Source: Chryseobacterium culicis
GTDB taxonomy: Bacteria; Bacteroidota; Bacteroidia; Flavobacteriales; Weeksellaceae
Direction of reading: 5' to 3'
DNA: 64,000 nt
NCBI RefSeq assembly: GCF_900108365.1
Contig: NZ_FNWQ01000005.1
Span: 124,001-188,000, forward strand
In this document: piece by piece, positions 7,339-16,813 of the stretch
How the letters are laid out: every line of letters begins with the position of its first letter
Numbering within the stretch: position 1 is the first letter of the stretch
Program-made: the position numbers and the translations under genes
Notes under the pieces: model-generated
The model's input: the letters and a program-made list of their open reading frames with translations, nothing else
The model's database searches: none
Told to the model about the DNA's origin: nothing

Positions 7339-10300
7339 TTATTTACCATTCGATTTTATAGAATCTGTTTTTATTTCACCTTTTGCGTCTGAAGCTTTTT
7401 TATCTTTTTTCTTCTTTTTAAACAAAGAATTGAAGCTTTTACTCCACACTACCCCTCCTCCATAAGCCTGATTAGCAGAACCGTTTGTACTCACCATACC
7501 CATCCCGATATTGGTAGGTTTAGAATATCCGCGTATGATTAAACTTCCGTCATTCTTTTTAGAAAGGTCATATTCTACAGATCCTTCTCCGGAAAGGTAG
7601 TTATTCTGCGTATTATCTGTTTTTGACAGAGGAATTCCCAATCCGGTTTTAATATTAACCCTTGGAGAAATCGCGACACTTACACCTGCATTGGCTCTAT
7701 CCCCCACTGTGGAGTTCTGATCTCCTTTTACATAATTAAGGTCAATCTGAAACTCATTACTCATGGTATTGAGAACAGATCCCAACTGCTTAAGAAGTAT
7801 ATTATATCCCTGCGATTCTGCAACGTTCCCTACATTTACTTCTACTCCACCACTATTGGATACATTAAATGTGCTCAGCAAAAGTACAGAACCGAACTGG
7901 AGTACTTTCTCTCCTTCCTGGCTCATTTTAGCAGCCAGCGTTTCTCTGACCTGACTGGAAACATCCATAGCGGTTACATTCAGGTCTATCTGAGGATCTA
8001 CCAAAGATTGAGTAATATGAGCCTGCAGTAAAACACTGATTGGCTGTAATTTTCCCATGCTCAGATATTCTCCAACATTGGCCACCATCCTTACGTAATT
8101 GGCATTGATGTCCAGAGCAGGTTTCATTGCATCTCCATCCCATCTGATGCTGCTGTTCTTTTCAATCTGGAAGGTTTTATTCAGAATTGCCTTAGAAACA
8201 AATGTTCCGTTATCTACTTTATAGGTACCGCTCATGGCAATATTTCCCTGTCTGCTCATGTGAAACCTCAACGGATCTGCAGACCCTTTTACGGTAATAT
8301 TTCCTACATCATCTCCCACGAGAACGTTTACAGTAGTACCTTTATCTACAGCGAGATTAAAGTCGATGTTCATATTAGCTCCTGTCTTCTTCTTTTCTTC
8401 AAGCGTAATCAAACCGTCTTTTCCTTCTTTCAGGAACCTCAGCATCTTAAATTCTTCAACATTGGAAGTGGAACTTGAGTTGAAAGTAAAGGTACTTCCG
8501 TTAAGTGCCTTCATATTGGGAGTAGTGATGCTTAATCCTGAAACCGGTCCATCCACATAGAGGTCGCCCTGTCCATACACTCTGCCCCAGAAAAGGTCAA
8601 AATCTTTCTGAGTCGTATTCAGCATCAGAAGATTGTCTGCTCTCATTACGAGCGATACCCCCATTGAAGAAAGGGTTTCAAACTGGATAGCCCCGGAAAT
8701 ATTTCCTTTGGAATTGGTTCTTCCATCGTGCACTTCAATATTATTGAGGATAGCAAGGCCTTTGGTCAGCTGAATTACCGTATCGTCAAATGAATAATCT
8801 ACTCCGGTGAATAAAAGTTTCAGTCCAAAATCTTTCAGGGCAATATCACCGTTATAATCCAGATTATTAAGCTTTCCGTTGATTTTAAGATCTCCCGTAG
8901 CTTTTCCGCGAAGGTTTCCGAAAATAGTCTGTACAAACTGCTGTGTAAACGCCAGATCAAAATCACGCATTTCTGCTGTAAGATCAATGATTGGAGAAGA
9001 AGTATTATTATTAACCGTCCCTGTCAGATTAAGGGTATTATTCCCCAAAACTCCGGCAGAATGCACTTTAACATCAATATCATACACATTCAGCGAGAAA
9101 CCATTGGTAGCAGAAATGGAGATATCTCCCATATCATTTCCATTCATTTTAATGGCATCAATATTAAGATCTACCAGTGGCTGCAGCGTACTTTTATCCA
9201 TTTTGATCTTGACACTTCCGTTGGCCAGACCTTTTATATCCATGGTATTTCCTCCGGACTGCATTTCAAGCAGCTTTTCAATTGCAAAATCATTGATATC
9301 CGCGTCTACATAAAAATCTTTTGCTGACTTAAACTGCGCCTCTTTAATAAACAATGCACTTTTATCGGAATACACTCTCAGGTTTCTGATATCAAAGTCT
9401 CCTGTTCCCTTCCTGTACGTGATGGAATGATTCAATTCCGGGCTGGTATCTATAGCCCATGTTACTTCATTGAATTTTACTTCCGTAGGTTCAAACTTAA
9501 ATACAAAATCGCCGGCTGCATCGGTAGTCTGATCTACGTTGATTGCATATTCTTTTAGCTTTTCATTCAATTCATCATCAGGACTTCCATGCTTAAATGT
9601 AGTGGCCAAATGGAGTGTATTTCCATTCTCATTATTTCCTTTAAGCTCAAAATCCTTAATAACGTTTTTATTATAGAGAACCCTGTTGATCCTTGCATAC
9701 AATTGCTGGTTAAGATCGGCTGTGTTTATTCTTACTTTAACGCTATCCACCATTGCACTGTCTCTGCTGTTATGCCTGCGGTCATTAATTTTATAATCAG
9801 GATTGGAAGACGCCAGCGCTTTATCAGCTTCTGTAATCTCTTCCTCTTTTGTCATTATATATTTCAGAGACGCGGCATCCAGATTCAGGATCAGGTTATT
9901 GGAATCTCCGTTGTATTCTCCTTCTACCACAGCTCCCTGAGGTAGTCTCAGATCAGGCAGGAAATAATTAACCAGTCCCTGCTGAACATCAAACTTCAGG
10001 GCAAAATTCTGTCCGCGGTATAATTTTCTAGGTGGCGGCCCTACCAGAATTCTTCCTACTCCGTTTTCTACCATTCCGGCAAGATCTGCCAGACTGTATC
10101 TTCCTGATATTTTACCGGTAGCCGCACCCGGAGCATCTACATCAATCACGCGCCCTCCTGCTTCTATAAATGTTTTTAGCTTGGCACTCGGAATGGTATA
10201 TTTTTGAGTTGCCGTAGCAAAATTCAGGTTATTGGCATTTACATCCAACGTAAGATCATTGATGGAGGACATGGCCATTTTCCCTTCAACCTGACCACTT

Positions 10301-12135
10301 ACCACCTGACTTCCGGGCTTATTGGTAAAATAGTTCATATTCAGGTAACTCACATCTGCATTGATATCCATCGACACTCTGGATGTACTGAAATCTATTA
10401 ACCCTTTAATAGTAGCTTTTGCCTGCTCATCATTTACAGTAATCAGACCGTTATATTTTTTATGATCCAATAATCCGTCAAGGTACAGATTATTGATCGT
10501 TTTATCCATTATTTCAACACTTGCAATCTGAGATTTTGTGGTCAGCCGCATGGTATTCACATCAAAGCTCTGCCCGTTGAGATCGAATTTACCGGAAATC
10601 AGGCCTACTGTTTTGTTTTTTGTAATGACCGAGGTATTCAGGTCTTTCACGTCAAGATAACCGGAATATTTCGGCATTGCAGTGCTATAGCCGGTGAGTG
10701 TAAGTTTGGAGATTTTAGCCTGTCCTATTCCTGTAATCAGGTTTCCATTGTCTACGTATATCTGATCGGGATTTACTTTTGCTGTTCCGTTATATTTCAG
10801 CTTTCCAAAGTCGTCAGCAAAATTCTTCATCTTTTTGGAGATAAAGGAAGGCATCATCGCTTTTAGATCTTTGTAGGTAAAATCTGTGGAAAGGTCTTTT
10901 GATTCAATAGAAAAATGTCCTTTCAATAAATTGTCGACCTTCATAGTTTTGGTGGCAATATTCACGTCAGGATTTCTGATCAGGAAATTTTCCAGATGGA
11001 ATTTGTTCAGAGGCCCCGTCATTGTTCCTGCAAGGTTAAAAGGCTTGATATTATCCCAGTTTGTTACAAAATAGCTGATGTCATAGCCGCTTAGCTGGCT
11101 TCCCTGCTGGATATTCATGTCCCAGCGCACTTTATCTGCAAAATCTGCCCACGAACCGTCATGAAGATTAAATTTGATATCTCCCTGAAGCAAAGTATGA
11201 TCTGTATTGAGGGTAAGGTCTTTTAATGACAAAAACTGCTTCGTGAGAGACAGTTCTGTTGAAAAGGTATCCACAAAATGAGATTTCCCCCACCTTGAAG
11301 TTACAAATGACATATTGTTAATCAATGCCGAAACATTCGGACCATTGACTTTTACATTAGGTGCTTTTAAGTTGAATTTTGTTGCTGTTAACCATTTTCC
11401 CTGTTCTCCGGGAGAATTATTATTAACGATGGAAACTTTAGAATCAATAATCTGAATTCTGGAATTCAGCTGAAAAGGAGGTTTGCTAGGGTCTCTTTTT
11501 TTACCGTTGTCAAAGAGCTCTACAAATCTTACAAAATTTGAGATGCTGTCTCCTTTGTAGGTAATTACTTTTATATCGGCATTAACAAGTGTAAGAGCAT
11601 TAAAGCTTAAAGAATTGCTGCTACCCGAAATAGCATTTACGGCCAGAGATATCCAGTCTGAATCTGCACGGAATTCCCGGGCTGTGATAAAATTAAAGCC
11701 TTTGTAATCTTTAACCTTCAATCCTTTTATGGTTACATCACCAAAATAGTTTACGTCTACACTTTCCGTGGAAAAATCTGATTTAAAATCGTTATTAACA
11801 AGTTTTAATGCCTGATCTGCGGCCCACTGTTTGGTTACAGGAAGGTTGATGGCAATAAGAATCCCTCCTACAAGAACAATCCCCAGCCAAAAGAGAATCA
11901 GGAGAAGTTTTGCCCACCAGGTATAGCTGGTAACATCCTTCACAGCCTGTTTCCCAAACTCTCCGGCTGTTTCCACAGGATGGTGTAGGGCATCCGAAGC
12001 CAGCTCCGATGCCTCTTTTACTGTTTCCCGTACCTTTCCCTCTACATTTTCAACAGTTTTCTGTACCTGATCCCCAAGGTTTTCAGCTACTGATTTTTTA
12101 TTCTCATTCTCGTTATTATTCTCTAACTTTGCCAT
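7339..12135 (-). CDS. TamB-like translocation/assembly protein (DUF490)
   Basis: 1598 residues from the ATG at 12133-12135. An upstream extension to 12252 is rejected because it lies inside tsaD on the other strand and lacks family character. Order: charged, Lys/Glu-rich cytoplasmic N-terminus (about 1-75), one membrane anchor (WWAKLLLILFWLGIVLVGG, about 76-100), then a very long repetitive beta-rich region typical of AsmA/TamB-type lipid-bridge proteins, and a C-terminal DUF490 domain ending in a Lys-rich tail. The domain includes GSADPLRFHMSRQGNIAMSG and SVLNTMSNEFQIDLNYVKG. In Proteobacteria TamB works with TamA in envelope assembly and lipid movement to the outer membrane; the same envelope role is inferred here. 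Its start codon is 4 nt from that of divergent tsaD. Confidence 0.88.
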   Translation of the reverse strand: MAKLENNNENENKKSVAENLGDQVQKTVENVEGKVRETVKEASELASDALHHPVETAGEFGKQAVKDVTSYTWWAKLLLILFWLGIVLVGGILIAINLPVTKQWAADQALKLVNNDFKSDFSTESVDVNYFGDVTIKGLKVKDYKGFNFITAREFRADSDWISLAVNAISGSSNSLSFNALTLVNADIKVITYKGDSISNFVRFVELFDNGKKRDPSKPPFQLNSRIQIIDSKVSIVNNNSPGEQGKWLTATKFNLKAPNVKVNGPNVSALINNMSFVTSRWGKSHFVDTFSTELSLTKQFLSLKDLTLNTDHTLLQGDIKFNLHDGSWADFADKVRWDMNIQQGSQLSGYDISYFVTNWDNIKPFNLAGTMTGPLNKFHLENFLIRNPDVNIATKTMKVDNLLKGHFSIESKDLSTDFTYKDLKAMMPSFISKKMKNFADDFGKLKYNGTAKVNPDQIYVDNGNLITGIGQAKISKLTLTGYSTAMPKYSGYLDVKDLNTSVITKNKTVGLISGKFDLNGQSFDVNTMRLTTKSQIASVEIMDKTINNLYLDGLLDHKKYNGLITVNDEQAKATIKGLIDFSTSRVSMDINADVSYLNMNYFTNKPGSQVVSGQVEGKMAMSSINDLTLDVNANNLNFATATQKYTIPSAKLKTFIEAGGRVIDVDAPGAATGKISGRYSLADLAGMVENGVGRILVGPPPRKLYRGQNFALKFDVQQGLVNYFLPDLRLPQGAVVEGEYNGDSNNLILNLDAASLKYIMTKEEEITEADKALASSNPDYKINDRRHNSRDSAMVDSVKVRINTADLNQQLYARINRVLYNKNVIKDFELKGNNENGNTLHLATTFKHGSPDDELNEKLKEYAINVDQTTDAAGDFVFKFEPTEVKFNEVTWAIDTSPELNHSITYRKGTGDFDIRNLRVYSDKSALFIKEAQFKSAKDFYVDADINDFAIEKLLEMQSGGNTMDIKGLANGSVKIKMDKSTLQPLVDLNIDAIKMNGNDMGDISISATNGFSLNVYDIDVKVHSAGVLGNNTLNLTGTVNNNTSSPIIDLTAEMRDFDLAFTQQFVQTIFGNLRGKATGDLKINGKLNNLDYNGDIALKDFGLKLLFTGVDYSFDDTVIQLTKGLAILNNIEVHDGRTNSKGNISGAIQFETLSSMGVSLVMRADNLLMLNTTQKDFDLFWGRVYGQGDLYVDGPVSGLSITTPNMKALNGSTFTFNSSSTSNVEEFKMLRFLKEGKDGLITLEEKKKTGANMNIDFNLAVDKGTTVNVLVGDDVGNITVKGSADPLRFHMSRQGNIAMSGTYKVDNGTFVSKAILNKTFQIEKNSSIRWDGDAMKPALDINANYVRMVANVGEYLSMGKLQPISVLLQAHITQSLVDPQIDLNVTAMDVSSQVRETLAAKMSQEGEKVLQFGSVLLLSTFNVSNSGGVEVNVGNVAESQGYNILLKQLGSVLNTMSNEFQIDLNYVKGDQNSTVGDRANAGVSVAISPRVNIKTGLGIPLSKTDNTQNNYLSGEGSVEYDLSKKNDGSLIIRGYSKPTNIGMGMVSTNGSANQAYGGGVVWSKSFNSLFKKKKKDKKASDAKGEIKTDSIKSNGK
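12124..12131 (+). promoter_or_regulatory. -7 box of tsaD inside the tamB-like start
   Basis: TAACTTTG matches TAnnTTTG and lies 8 nt before the tsaD ATG at 12140, so the transcript would be leaderless or nearly so. The box overlaps the first codons of the divergent TamB-like gene. Confidence 0.5.
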
Positions 12136-12139
12136 TATT

Positions 12140-13156
12140 ATGAGCGACTCTATAATTTTAGGTATTGAATCGTCCTGTGACGACACCTCAGCAGCTATCA
12201 TCAAGGGAAATTCTATTCTTTCAAACATTGCCGCGAACCAGGCCATCCACAAAGAATATGGCGGCGTTGTCCCTGAACTGGCTTCACGAGCCCATCAGCA
12301 AAATATTATCCCCGTTGTTGAAAAATCTTTTTCTAAAGCAAATATACAACAAAATGCTATCTCTGCTATAGGATTTACTCGCGGACCGGGACTTTTAGGA
12401 TCTCTTCTTGTAGGAACATCATTTGCTAAGTCTTTGGCTATGAGCCTGAATGTACCTTTGATTGAAGTAAATCACCTTCAAGCTCACATTCTGGCGCATT
12501 TCATCGAAGATGCAAATCCTGTGCCGCCTACCTTTCCTTTCTTATGCCTTACCGTAAGCGGCGGACATACCATGATTGTACTGGTAAAAGACTATTTTGA
12601 TATGGAAATTATCGGGAAAACTACTGATGATGCAGCCGGAGAAGCTTTTGATAAAATAGGAAAGATTTTTGATCTTGATTATCCTGCGGGACCTATCATC
12701 GACAGATTAGCGAAGGAAGGAAATCCGAATGCTTTTACATTCAATAAGCCGAAACTGGAAAACTATGATTATTCTTTCAGCGGGATCAAAACTTCCGTGT
12801 TGTATTTCATTCAGAAAGAAGTAAGAAAAAATCCTGATTTCATCAAAGAAAACCTTAATGATCTTTGTGCTTCTGTACAGAAATCCATTATTGAAATTCT
12901 GATGAACAAGCTTGAAAAAGCAGCTAAGGACCTGAATGTAAATCAGGTGGCTATCGCGGGCGGCGTATCTGCCAATTCTGCGCTCAGAAAAGCGATGGAA
13001 GACAACAGAGAAAGGCTGGGCTGGGATATCTATATTCCTAAGTTCGAATATACAACAGACAATGCAGCCATGATTGCCATGGTAGCAAAGCTGAAATTTG
13101 AACGGGGAGAATTTACGGATTTAAGAACTTCCGCAACGGCAAAATATGATTTATGA
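12140..13156 (+). CDS. tsaD: tRNA N6-threonylcarbamoyladenosine transferase
   Basis: 338 residues, full length. It transfers the threonylcarbamoyl group to A37 of ANN-decoding tRNAs as part of the t6A complex. Visible motifs: N-terminal GIESSCDDTSAAI, the metal-binding HxxxH at H112/H116 (NHLQAHILAH), SGGHT in the ATPase core, the DDAAGEAFDKIGK block, and a late GGVSANSALR motif. It is the first gene of a tightly overlapping rightward operon: the stop overlaps the next ATG by 4 nt. At the far end of the window mtaB acts on the same t6A nucleotide. Confidence 0.97.
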   Translation: MSDSIILGIESSCDDTSAAIIKGNSILSNIAANQAIHKEYGGVVPELASRAHQQNIIPVVEKSFSKANIQQNAISAIGFTRGPGLLGSLLVGTSFAKSLAMSLNVPLIEVNHLQAHILAHFIEDANPVPPTFPFLCLTVSGGHTMIVLVKDYFDMEIIGKTTDDAAGEAFDKIGKIFDLDYPAGPIIDRLAKEGNPNAFTFNKPKLENYDYSFSGIKTSVLYFIQKEVRKNPDFIKENLNDLCASVQKSIIEILMNKLEKAAKDLNVNQVAIAGGVSANSALRKAMEDNRERLGWDIYIPKFEYTTDNAAMIAMVAKLKFERGEFTDLRTSATAKYDL

Positions 13157-13548
13157 AAATACTCTTAGAAGAAAAAGTACTGGGAACACAGTCTAAAAAG
13201 AATTCAAAATATTATTGGGTATTAGAAACGGTCACGGGAAGACATGAGGGATCAGAAACTTTTTCAGAGTTTACTGGAGAAAGTTCTGAGACCGGATATA
13301 TCCAGGATATAAAAGATGAAGTTTTGAAATTAATCAATTCTGAGCACCTTTTTAGTTTTCCCTATACTCCAAAAGAAGGAGATTATTTATCCATCAAAAA
13401 TAATTTGAGAAAACAGGAATATTTAAATCTGATTTTTATTAACAATACCTGGATAGAAGAAATATACACTTGTTCTTACAGGGAGTGTGATACGGACATT
13501 TATACCACCATCAAAACAGGAGTTGCCTTTATAAGCCAGGATATATGA
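13153..13548 (+). CDS. Hypothetical protein between tsaD and rsmE
   Basis: 131 residues, soluble, no signal peptide. It overlaps tsaD and rsmE by 4 nt on each side (ATGA junctions), so it is translationally coupled in the operon. The sequence (LLEEKVLGTQSKKNSKYYWV, FSFPYTPKEGDYLSIKNN, TIKTGVAFISQ) does not recall a named family. The coupling suggests an intact gene of the operon but gives no function. Confidence 0.7.
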   Translation: MKILLEEKVLGTQSKKNSKYYWVLETVTGRHEGSETFSEFTGESSETGYIQDIKDEVLKLINSEHLFSFPYTPKEGDYLSIKNNLRKQEYLNLIFINNTWIEEIYTCSYRECDTDIYTTIKTGVAFISQDI

Positions 13549-14240
13549 AATTATTTTACGGAGAAATAGCAGAGCAAAAAGTCACGATCAATGATGAAGA
13601 GCAGCAACATATCGTAAAAGTTCTTCGGATGAAAGATGGTGAAGATATTCATGTGACGGACGGAAAAGGAAAACTGGCTTCCGGAAAGCTTATTATAGAA
13701 GGGAAAAAAGCGGGTATAGAAGTTTCTGAAATCAAAGAAAATCTTCCCGAATTCAATCCGAAACTTCATATTGCCATTGCTCCCACTAAAAATATTGACA
13801 GAATTGAATTCTTTGTGGAAAAGGCAGTGGAAATGGGCATTTCTGAAATCAGTATTATTATCACCGAAAAGACAGAGCGTAAAAACATTAATATTGATAA
13901 AATACGAAAACAGGCTGTTGCAGCATCAAAGCAAAGTCTGAGATTTCATTTTCCGGTCATCAATGATTCGGTAAAACTAACAGATTTTCTGAAAGGCGTT
14001 AATCCGGAAAATACTTTTGTAGCCCACTGTCATGAGAATTTAGAGAGAATTGGACTTAAAAACATTCCTTCATTAGAACAGATTACTTTTTTAATAGGTC
14101 CTGAAGGTGATTTTTCCGAAAAAGAAATTGCATTTCTGGCAGAAAATAAAGTGAGAGCCGTTTCACTCGGAAACCAAAGGCTCAGAACTGAAACCGCCGG
14201 CGTTTTTGTAGCCGCATGGAATTATTACAATATGATATAA
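13545..14240 (+). CDS. rsmE: 16S rRNA m3U1498 methyltransferase
   Basis: 231 residues, typical RsmE length. An N-terminal PUA-like RNA-binding domain (VTINDEEQQHIVKVLRMKDG) is followed by the SPOUT/trefoil-knot methylase domain with the signature FLIGPEGDFSEKEI and the C-terminal SLGNQRLRTETAGVFVAAWN. It methylates U1498 of 16S rRNA with S-adenosylmethionine. Last gene of the tsaD operon; a shared terminator follows at once. Confidence 0.95.
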   Translation: MKLFYGEIAEQKVTINDEEQQHIVKVLRMKDGEDIHVTDGKGKLASGKLIIEGKKAGIEVSEIKENLPEFNPKLHIAIAPTKNIDRIEFFVEKAVEMGISEISIIITEKTERKNINIDKIRKQAVAASKQSLRFHFPVINDSVKLTDFLKGVNPENTFVAHCHENLERIGLKNIPSLEQITFLIGPEGDFSEKEIAFLAENKVRAVSLGNQRLRTETAGVFVAAWNYYNMI

Positions 14241-14246
14241 AAATAC

Positions 14247-14274
14247 AAAGAGAAGGCTTGTAATCCTTCTCTTT
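14247..14274. terminator. Bidirectional terminator rsmE / trmH
   Basis: Ten-bp stem AAAGAGAAGG / CCTTCTCTTT with an 8-nt loop, followed by TTTT on the plus strand. It lies between two convergent genes. Confidence 0.85.
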
Positions 14275-14286
14275 TTTTCTGACTTA

Positions 14287-14967
14287 CTATTTCCAGTCAA
14301 TATTATTTTCTCTCATGTATTTTTCGAAGATCTGCTGCCCGCTTCTCATAGAATTTACTGCCCAAAGGATTTTCATTCTTAAAAGCTTTTCTTCATTCAG
14401 TTTGTAATCAATATCAGATTTTATAAGCTTCTGCTTCAATTCATACATACAGATAGAAGCCGCTACAGAAACGTTGAAGCTTCTCGTAAAGCCATACATG
14501 GGAATAGCCAGTGTTTCATCCGCAAAATCTAAAATTTCCCGGGATACTCCCTCCATTTCGGTTCCGAAAACCAAAGCAATAGGCTCTGTAATTTCATATT
14601 CAGGCAGCATTTGAGCATTATTTTCCAGAGAAACGGCCACGATCTTGTATCCTCTGTCTTTAATATTCTGAAAAGACTCCATATTTCTCGGAAGCTTCTC
14701 CACTTCCACCCATGTATCTGCACCTTTTGTAACGCGAAGGTTGGGTTCGAAGCTATATTCTTCCTGCAAAGCCACTACTTTATGAAAACCGCAGGCTTCT
14801 ACAGAACGTACAATGGCAGCTGCATTTCTAAACTGGTAGACATCTTCTACAACAGGAAGCACAAAATCTGAGCTTTCCTGAGAAAAGTGTTCAATTTTCG
14901 TGATTCTTTCTTCAGTTAAAAACTGTTTTAAATATTCATAAGTTTGCGCTAAGTCTTTCATCCGCAT
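14287..14967 (-). CDS. TrmH/SpoU family RNA 2'-O-methyltransferase
   Basis: 226 residues (two possible starts, M1 or M3). SpoU-type SPOUT motifs are present: motif 1 around DVYQFRNAAAIVRSVEACGF, motif 2 IALVFGTEMEGVSREILDFA and motif 3 IPMYGFTRSFNVSVAASICM. The first motif has the N-x-x-A-(A/I)-x-R pattern with Arg-75-like catalytic placement. The C-terminal helical tail fits TrmH (tRNA Gm18 methylase) more than RlmB, which carries an N-terminal L30e-like domain absent here. The exact substrate is inferred. Confidence 0.85.
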   Translation of the reverse strand: MRMKDLAQTYEYLKQFLTEERITKIEHFSQESSDFVLPVVEDVYQFRNAAAIVRSVEACGFHKVVALQEEYSFEPNLRVTKGADTWVEVEKLPRNMESFQNIKDRGYKIVAVSLENNAQMLPEYEITEPIALVFGTEMEGVSREILDFADETLAIPMYGFTRSFNVSVAASICMYELKQKLIKSDIDYKLNEEKLLRMKILWAVNSMRSGQQIFEKYMRENNIDWK

Positions 14968-15073
14968 TCAGTTATTTTTTCAATAGCCCCATGAAACGTC
15001 AGTAATTTCCATTTATTTTGATAAAATTTCATGATAAGCGTTTCATTCATTTTCAAATCTTTGCAAATTAACG

Positions 15074-15081
15074 TAATTTTG
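15074..15081 (+). promoter_or_regulatory. -7 box of ansA
   Basis: TAATTTTG matches TAnnTTTG exactly and lies 46 nt before the asparaginase start codon. Confidence 0.5.
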
Positions 15082-15127
15082 GCCTATCAACCCTCATCGG
15101 GCTCTAATTCTTAATTAAAAACAGTAC

Positions 15128-16144
15128 ATGAAGCGAAAAGTCCTGCTCATCTATACCGGTGGAACCATCGGAATGGAAAAAGATTACGAAACCGGAAGTC
15201 TCCGCGCCTTTGATTTTGGTAATATATTTGAGAAAATGCCTGAAATGAGGCTCATGGAATGTGAGGTTTTCGTTCATCCTTTTGCCAAACCATTAGATTC
15301 CTCGGATATGGGGCCTGAAGAATGGAAAGTAATCGCCAATTATATTCAAAAAAATTATGATGATTATGATGGATTCCTGATTCTTCACGGAACGGATACG
15401 ATGTCTTATACGGCATCTGCATTAAGTTTCATGCTAAAAGGATTAAGAAAACCGGTGATTATGACGGGTTCTCAACTTCCGATTGGTGACCTGAGAACAG
15501 ATGCGAAGGAAAATCTTCTGACGAGTCTTTATTATGCCAGTCTTTATGAAAATGACGAAGCAGTCATCCAGGAAGTTGCCATTTATTTTGAGTACAAATT
15601 ATTAAGAGGAAACAGAACGCTGAAATATTCTGCGGAGTATTTTGATGCTTATTCAAGCCCAAACTACCCTATTTTAGGACAATCAGGAGTTCATTTGAAT
15701 ATTATTAAAGATAATTTGTTCCGTTGTGATCCGGAGGTGGATTTTCATGTGGATGAGCATATTTCTGAAGATATTTTATTCTGGAGAATTTTCCCGGGTA
15801 TGCATTTGAGCCACTTCAAAGAAATTCCTAAAATGAAGGTTCTTATTCTTCAGGTTTTTGGTTCGGGAACCATTTTCAGCAGTGAAAAAACGCAGGAAAC
15901 GCTTCAGGAAATCAGAAATAACGGAACCGAAATTGTAGTGGTAAGTCAGTGTATATCAGGAGGCATCTCGTTCGGAAAGTATGAAAACAGTAATATTTTC
16001 TCAAGAATCGGCGCGATCAGTGGAAGAGACATGACTGCGGAAACTGCGATTACGAAAGCCATGCACCTTATTGATAATCCAAGCTACTCCGGAAGCTTTG
16101 CAGATAATTTCACCAGAAGCCTTTGTGGAGAAATTACGGATTAA
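15128..16144 (+). CDS. ansA: Type I (cytoplasmic) L-asparaginase
   Basis: 338 residues without signal peptide. It hydrolyses asparagine to aspartate and ammonia. Both catalytic threonine signatures are present: TGGTIG at residues 10-15 and HGTDTM at 87-92, with the following MTGSQLPIGDLRTDAKENL block that is standard for AnsA. The length and the absence of an export signal point to the cytoplasmic, lower-affinity type I enzyme. It is monocistronic and followed by tRNA-Ser. Confidence 0.95.
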   Translation: MKRKVLLIYTGGTIGMEKDYETGSLRAFDFGNIFEKMPEMRLMECEVFVHPFAKPLDSSDMGPEEWKVIANYIQKNYDDYDGFLILHGTDTMSYTASALSFMLKGLRKPVIMTGSQLPIGDLRTDAKENLLTSLYYASLYENDEAVIQEVAIYFEYKLLRGNRTLKYSAEYFDAYSSPNYPILGQSGVHLNIIKDNLFRCDPEVDFHVDEHISEDILFWRIFPGMHLSHFKEIPKMKVLILQVFGSGTIFSSEKTQETLQEIRNNGTEIVVVSQCISGGISFGKYENSNIFSRIGAISGRDMTAETAITKAMHLIDNPSYSGSFADNFTRSLCGEITD

Positions 16145-16198
16145 TTGTAAGAATAATTTGCATATTAAAGAAAATACACTATTTTTGCAATCTCAAAA

Positions 16199-16285
16199 AG
16201 AGAGGTGTCCGAGTGGTTGAAGGAGCTACCCTGGAAAGGTAGTATACGGGTAACTGTATCGAGGGTTCGAATCCCTTCCTCTCTG
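16199..16285 (+). tRNA. tRNA-Ser(GGA)
   Basis: 87 nt. Seven-bp acceptor AGAGAGG/CCTCTCT, D-arm CCGAGTGGTTGAAGG, anticodon stem CTACC/GGTAG with loop CTGGAAA (anticodon GGA), a long class II variable arm, T-arm GAGGG-TTCGAAT-CCCTT, discriminator G. CCA is not encoded. It marks the left boundary of the AT-rich accessory stretch, but no integrase or repeated 3' tRNA end was found. Confidence 0.95.
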
Positions 16286-16290
16286 CAAAC

Positions 16291-16323
16291 AAAAATCCTG
16301 TGCTAGATTTGCACAGGATTTTT
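16291..16323 (+). terminator. Terminator of tRNA-Ser
   Basis: Thirteen-bp stem AAAAATCCTGTGC / GCACAGGATTTTT, loop of 7 nt, T-rich tail, 5 nt after the tRNA. Confidence 0.9.
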
Positions 16324-16512
16324 TGTTTTTAATGCACTCTTGTGTTTTATTTTTCTGATTAATTTTATTAGTTTTATTGGGTGTAAAATATGGATAATCC
16401 GATACTTTTTTAAACAATTTTTACACTAAACCAATTCCGGATCACGGATTCTTATACAATATCATTTCATAAACTTAGACCAACCAATACCAACCCTATT
16501 AATCACAAAAAA

Positions 16513-16532
16513 GCCTCCCATAATTGAGAGGC
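16513..16532 (-). terminator. Terminator of the small Cys-rich peptide gene
   Basis: On the minus strand GCCTC...GAGGC is followed by TTTTTTG, about 40 nt after the peptide stop codon. From 16324 to here I see no gene. Confidence 0.65.
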
Positions 16533-16573
16533 AGCATTAGATTGAGAGAATTTACAGCATCCGCTGTATGATG

Positions 16574-16726
16574 CTACAAGCATGCTTCTGTTACGGGTGC
16601 GCAATAATATGCTTTCCCTCGTGTACAACATTTTCTTGATCCAGGCAGACAGTTTTGAGTACAAGCTTCAATTCCTCCGTTAATAGTGATCAGCCTTTTT
16701 CTGGAAATCTTTTTTAAATTTTTCAT
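16574..16726 (-). CDS. Bacteriocin-like double-glycine peptide, six Cys
   Basis: 50 residues, ATG at the complement of 16724-16726, stop at 16574-16576. The leader MKNLKKISRKRLITINGG is the standard leader of Chryseobacterium peptides annotated bacteriocin-like, ending in Gly-Gly. The 32-residue core carries six cysteines (22, 26, 33, 34, 42, 49) and several basic residues (GSRKCCTRGKAYYCAP). The cysteine number suggests disulfides or other crosslinks after cleavage by a C39-type peptidase/transporter, none of which lies nearby. Function (antimicrobial or signal) is unknown. Confidence 0.75.
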   Translation of the reverse strand: MKNLKKISRKRLITINGGIEACTQNCLPGSRKCCTRGKAYYCAPVTEACL

Positions 16727-16813
16727 GGTTAATGTATTTATCTGCAAAAAGTTACTAATTAATTTAAATTTAAAAACACAGTGAAAATACGGATTTTATG
16801 TAGTTATAATACT

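Noticed and set aside
12136..12252. N-terminal extension of the TamB-like protein
   Set aside because: It overlaps tsaD on the other strand and reads shadow sequence; the family-like start is the ATG at 12135.
16226..16417. 63-codon frame on the minus strand across tRNA-Ser
   Set aside because: It is the translation of the tRNA gene and its terminator; the same holds for 59331-59522 over the tRNA cluster.
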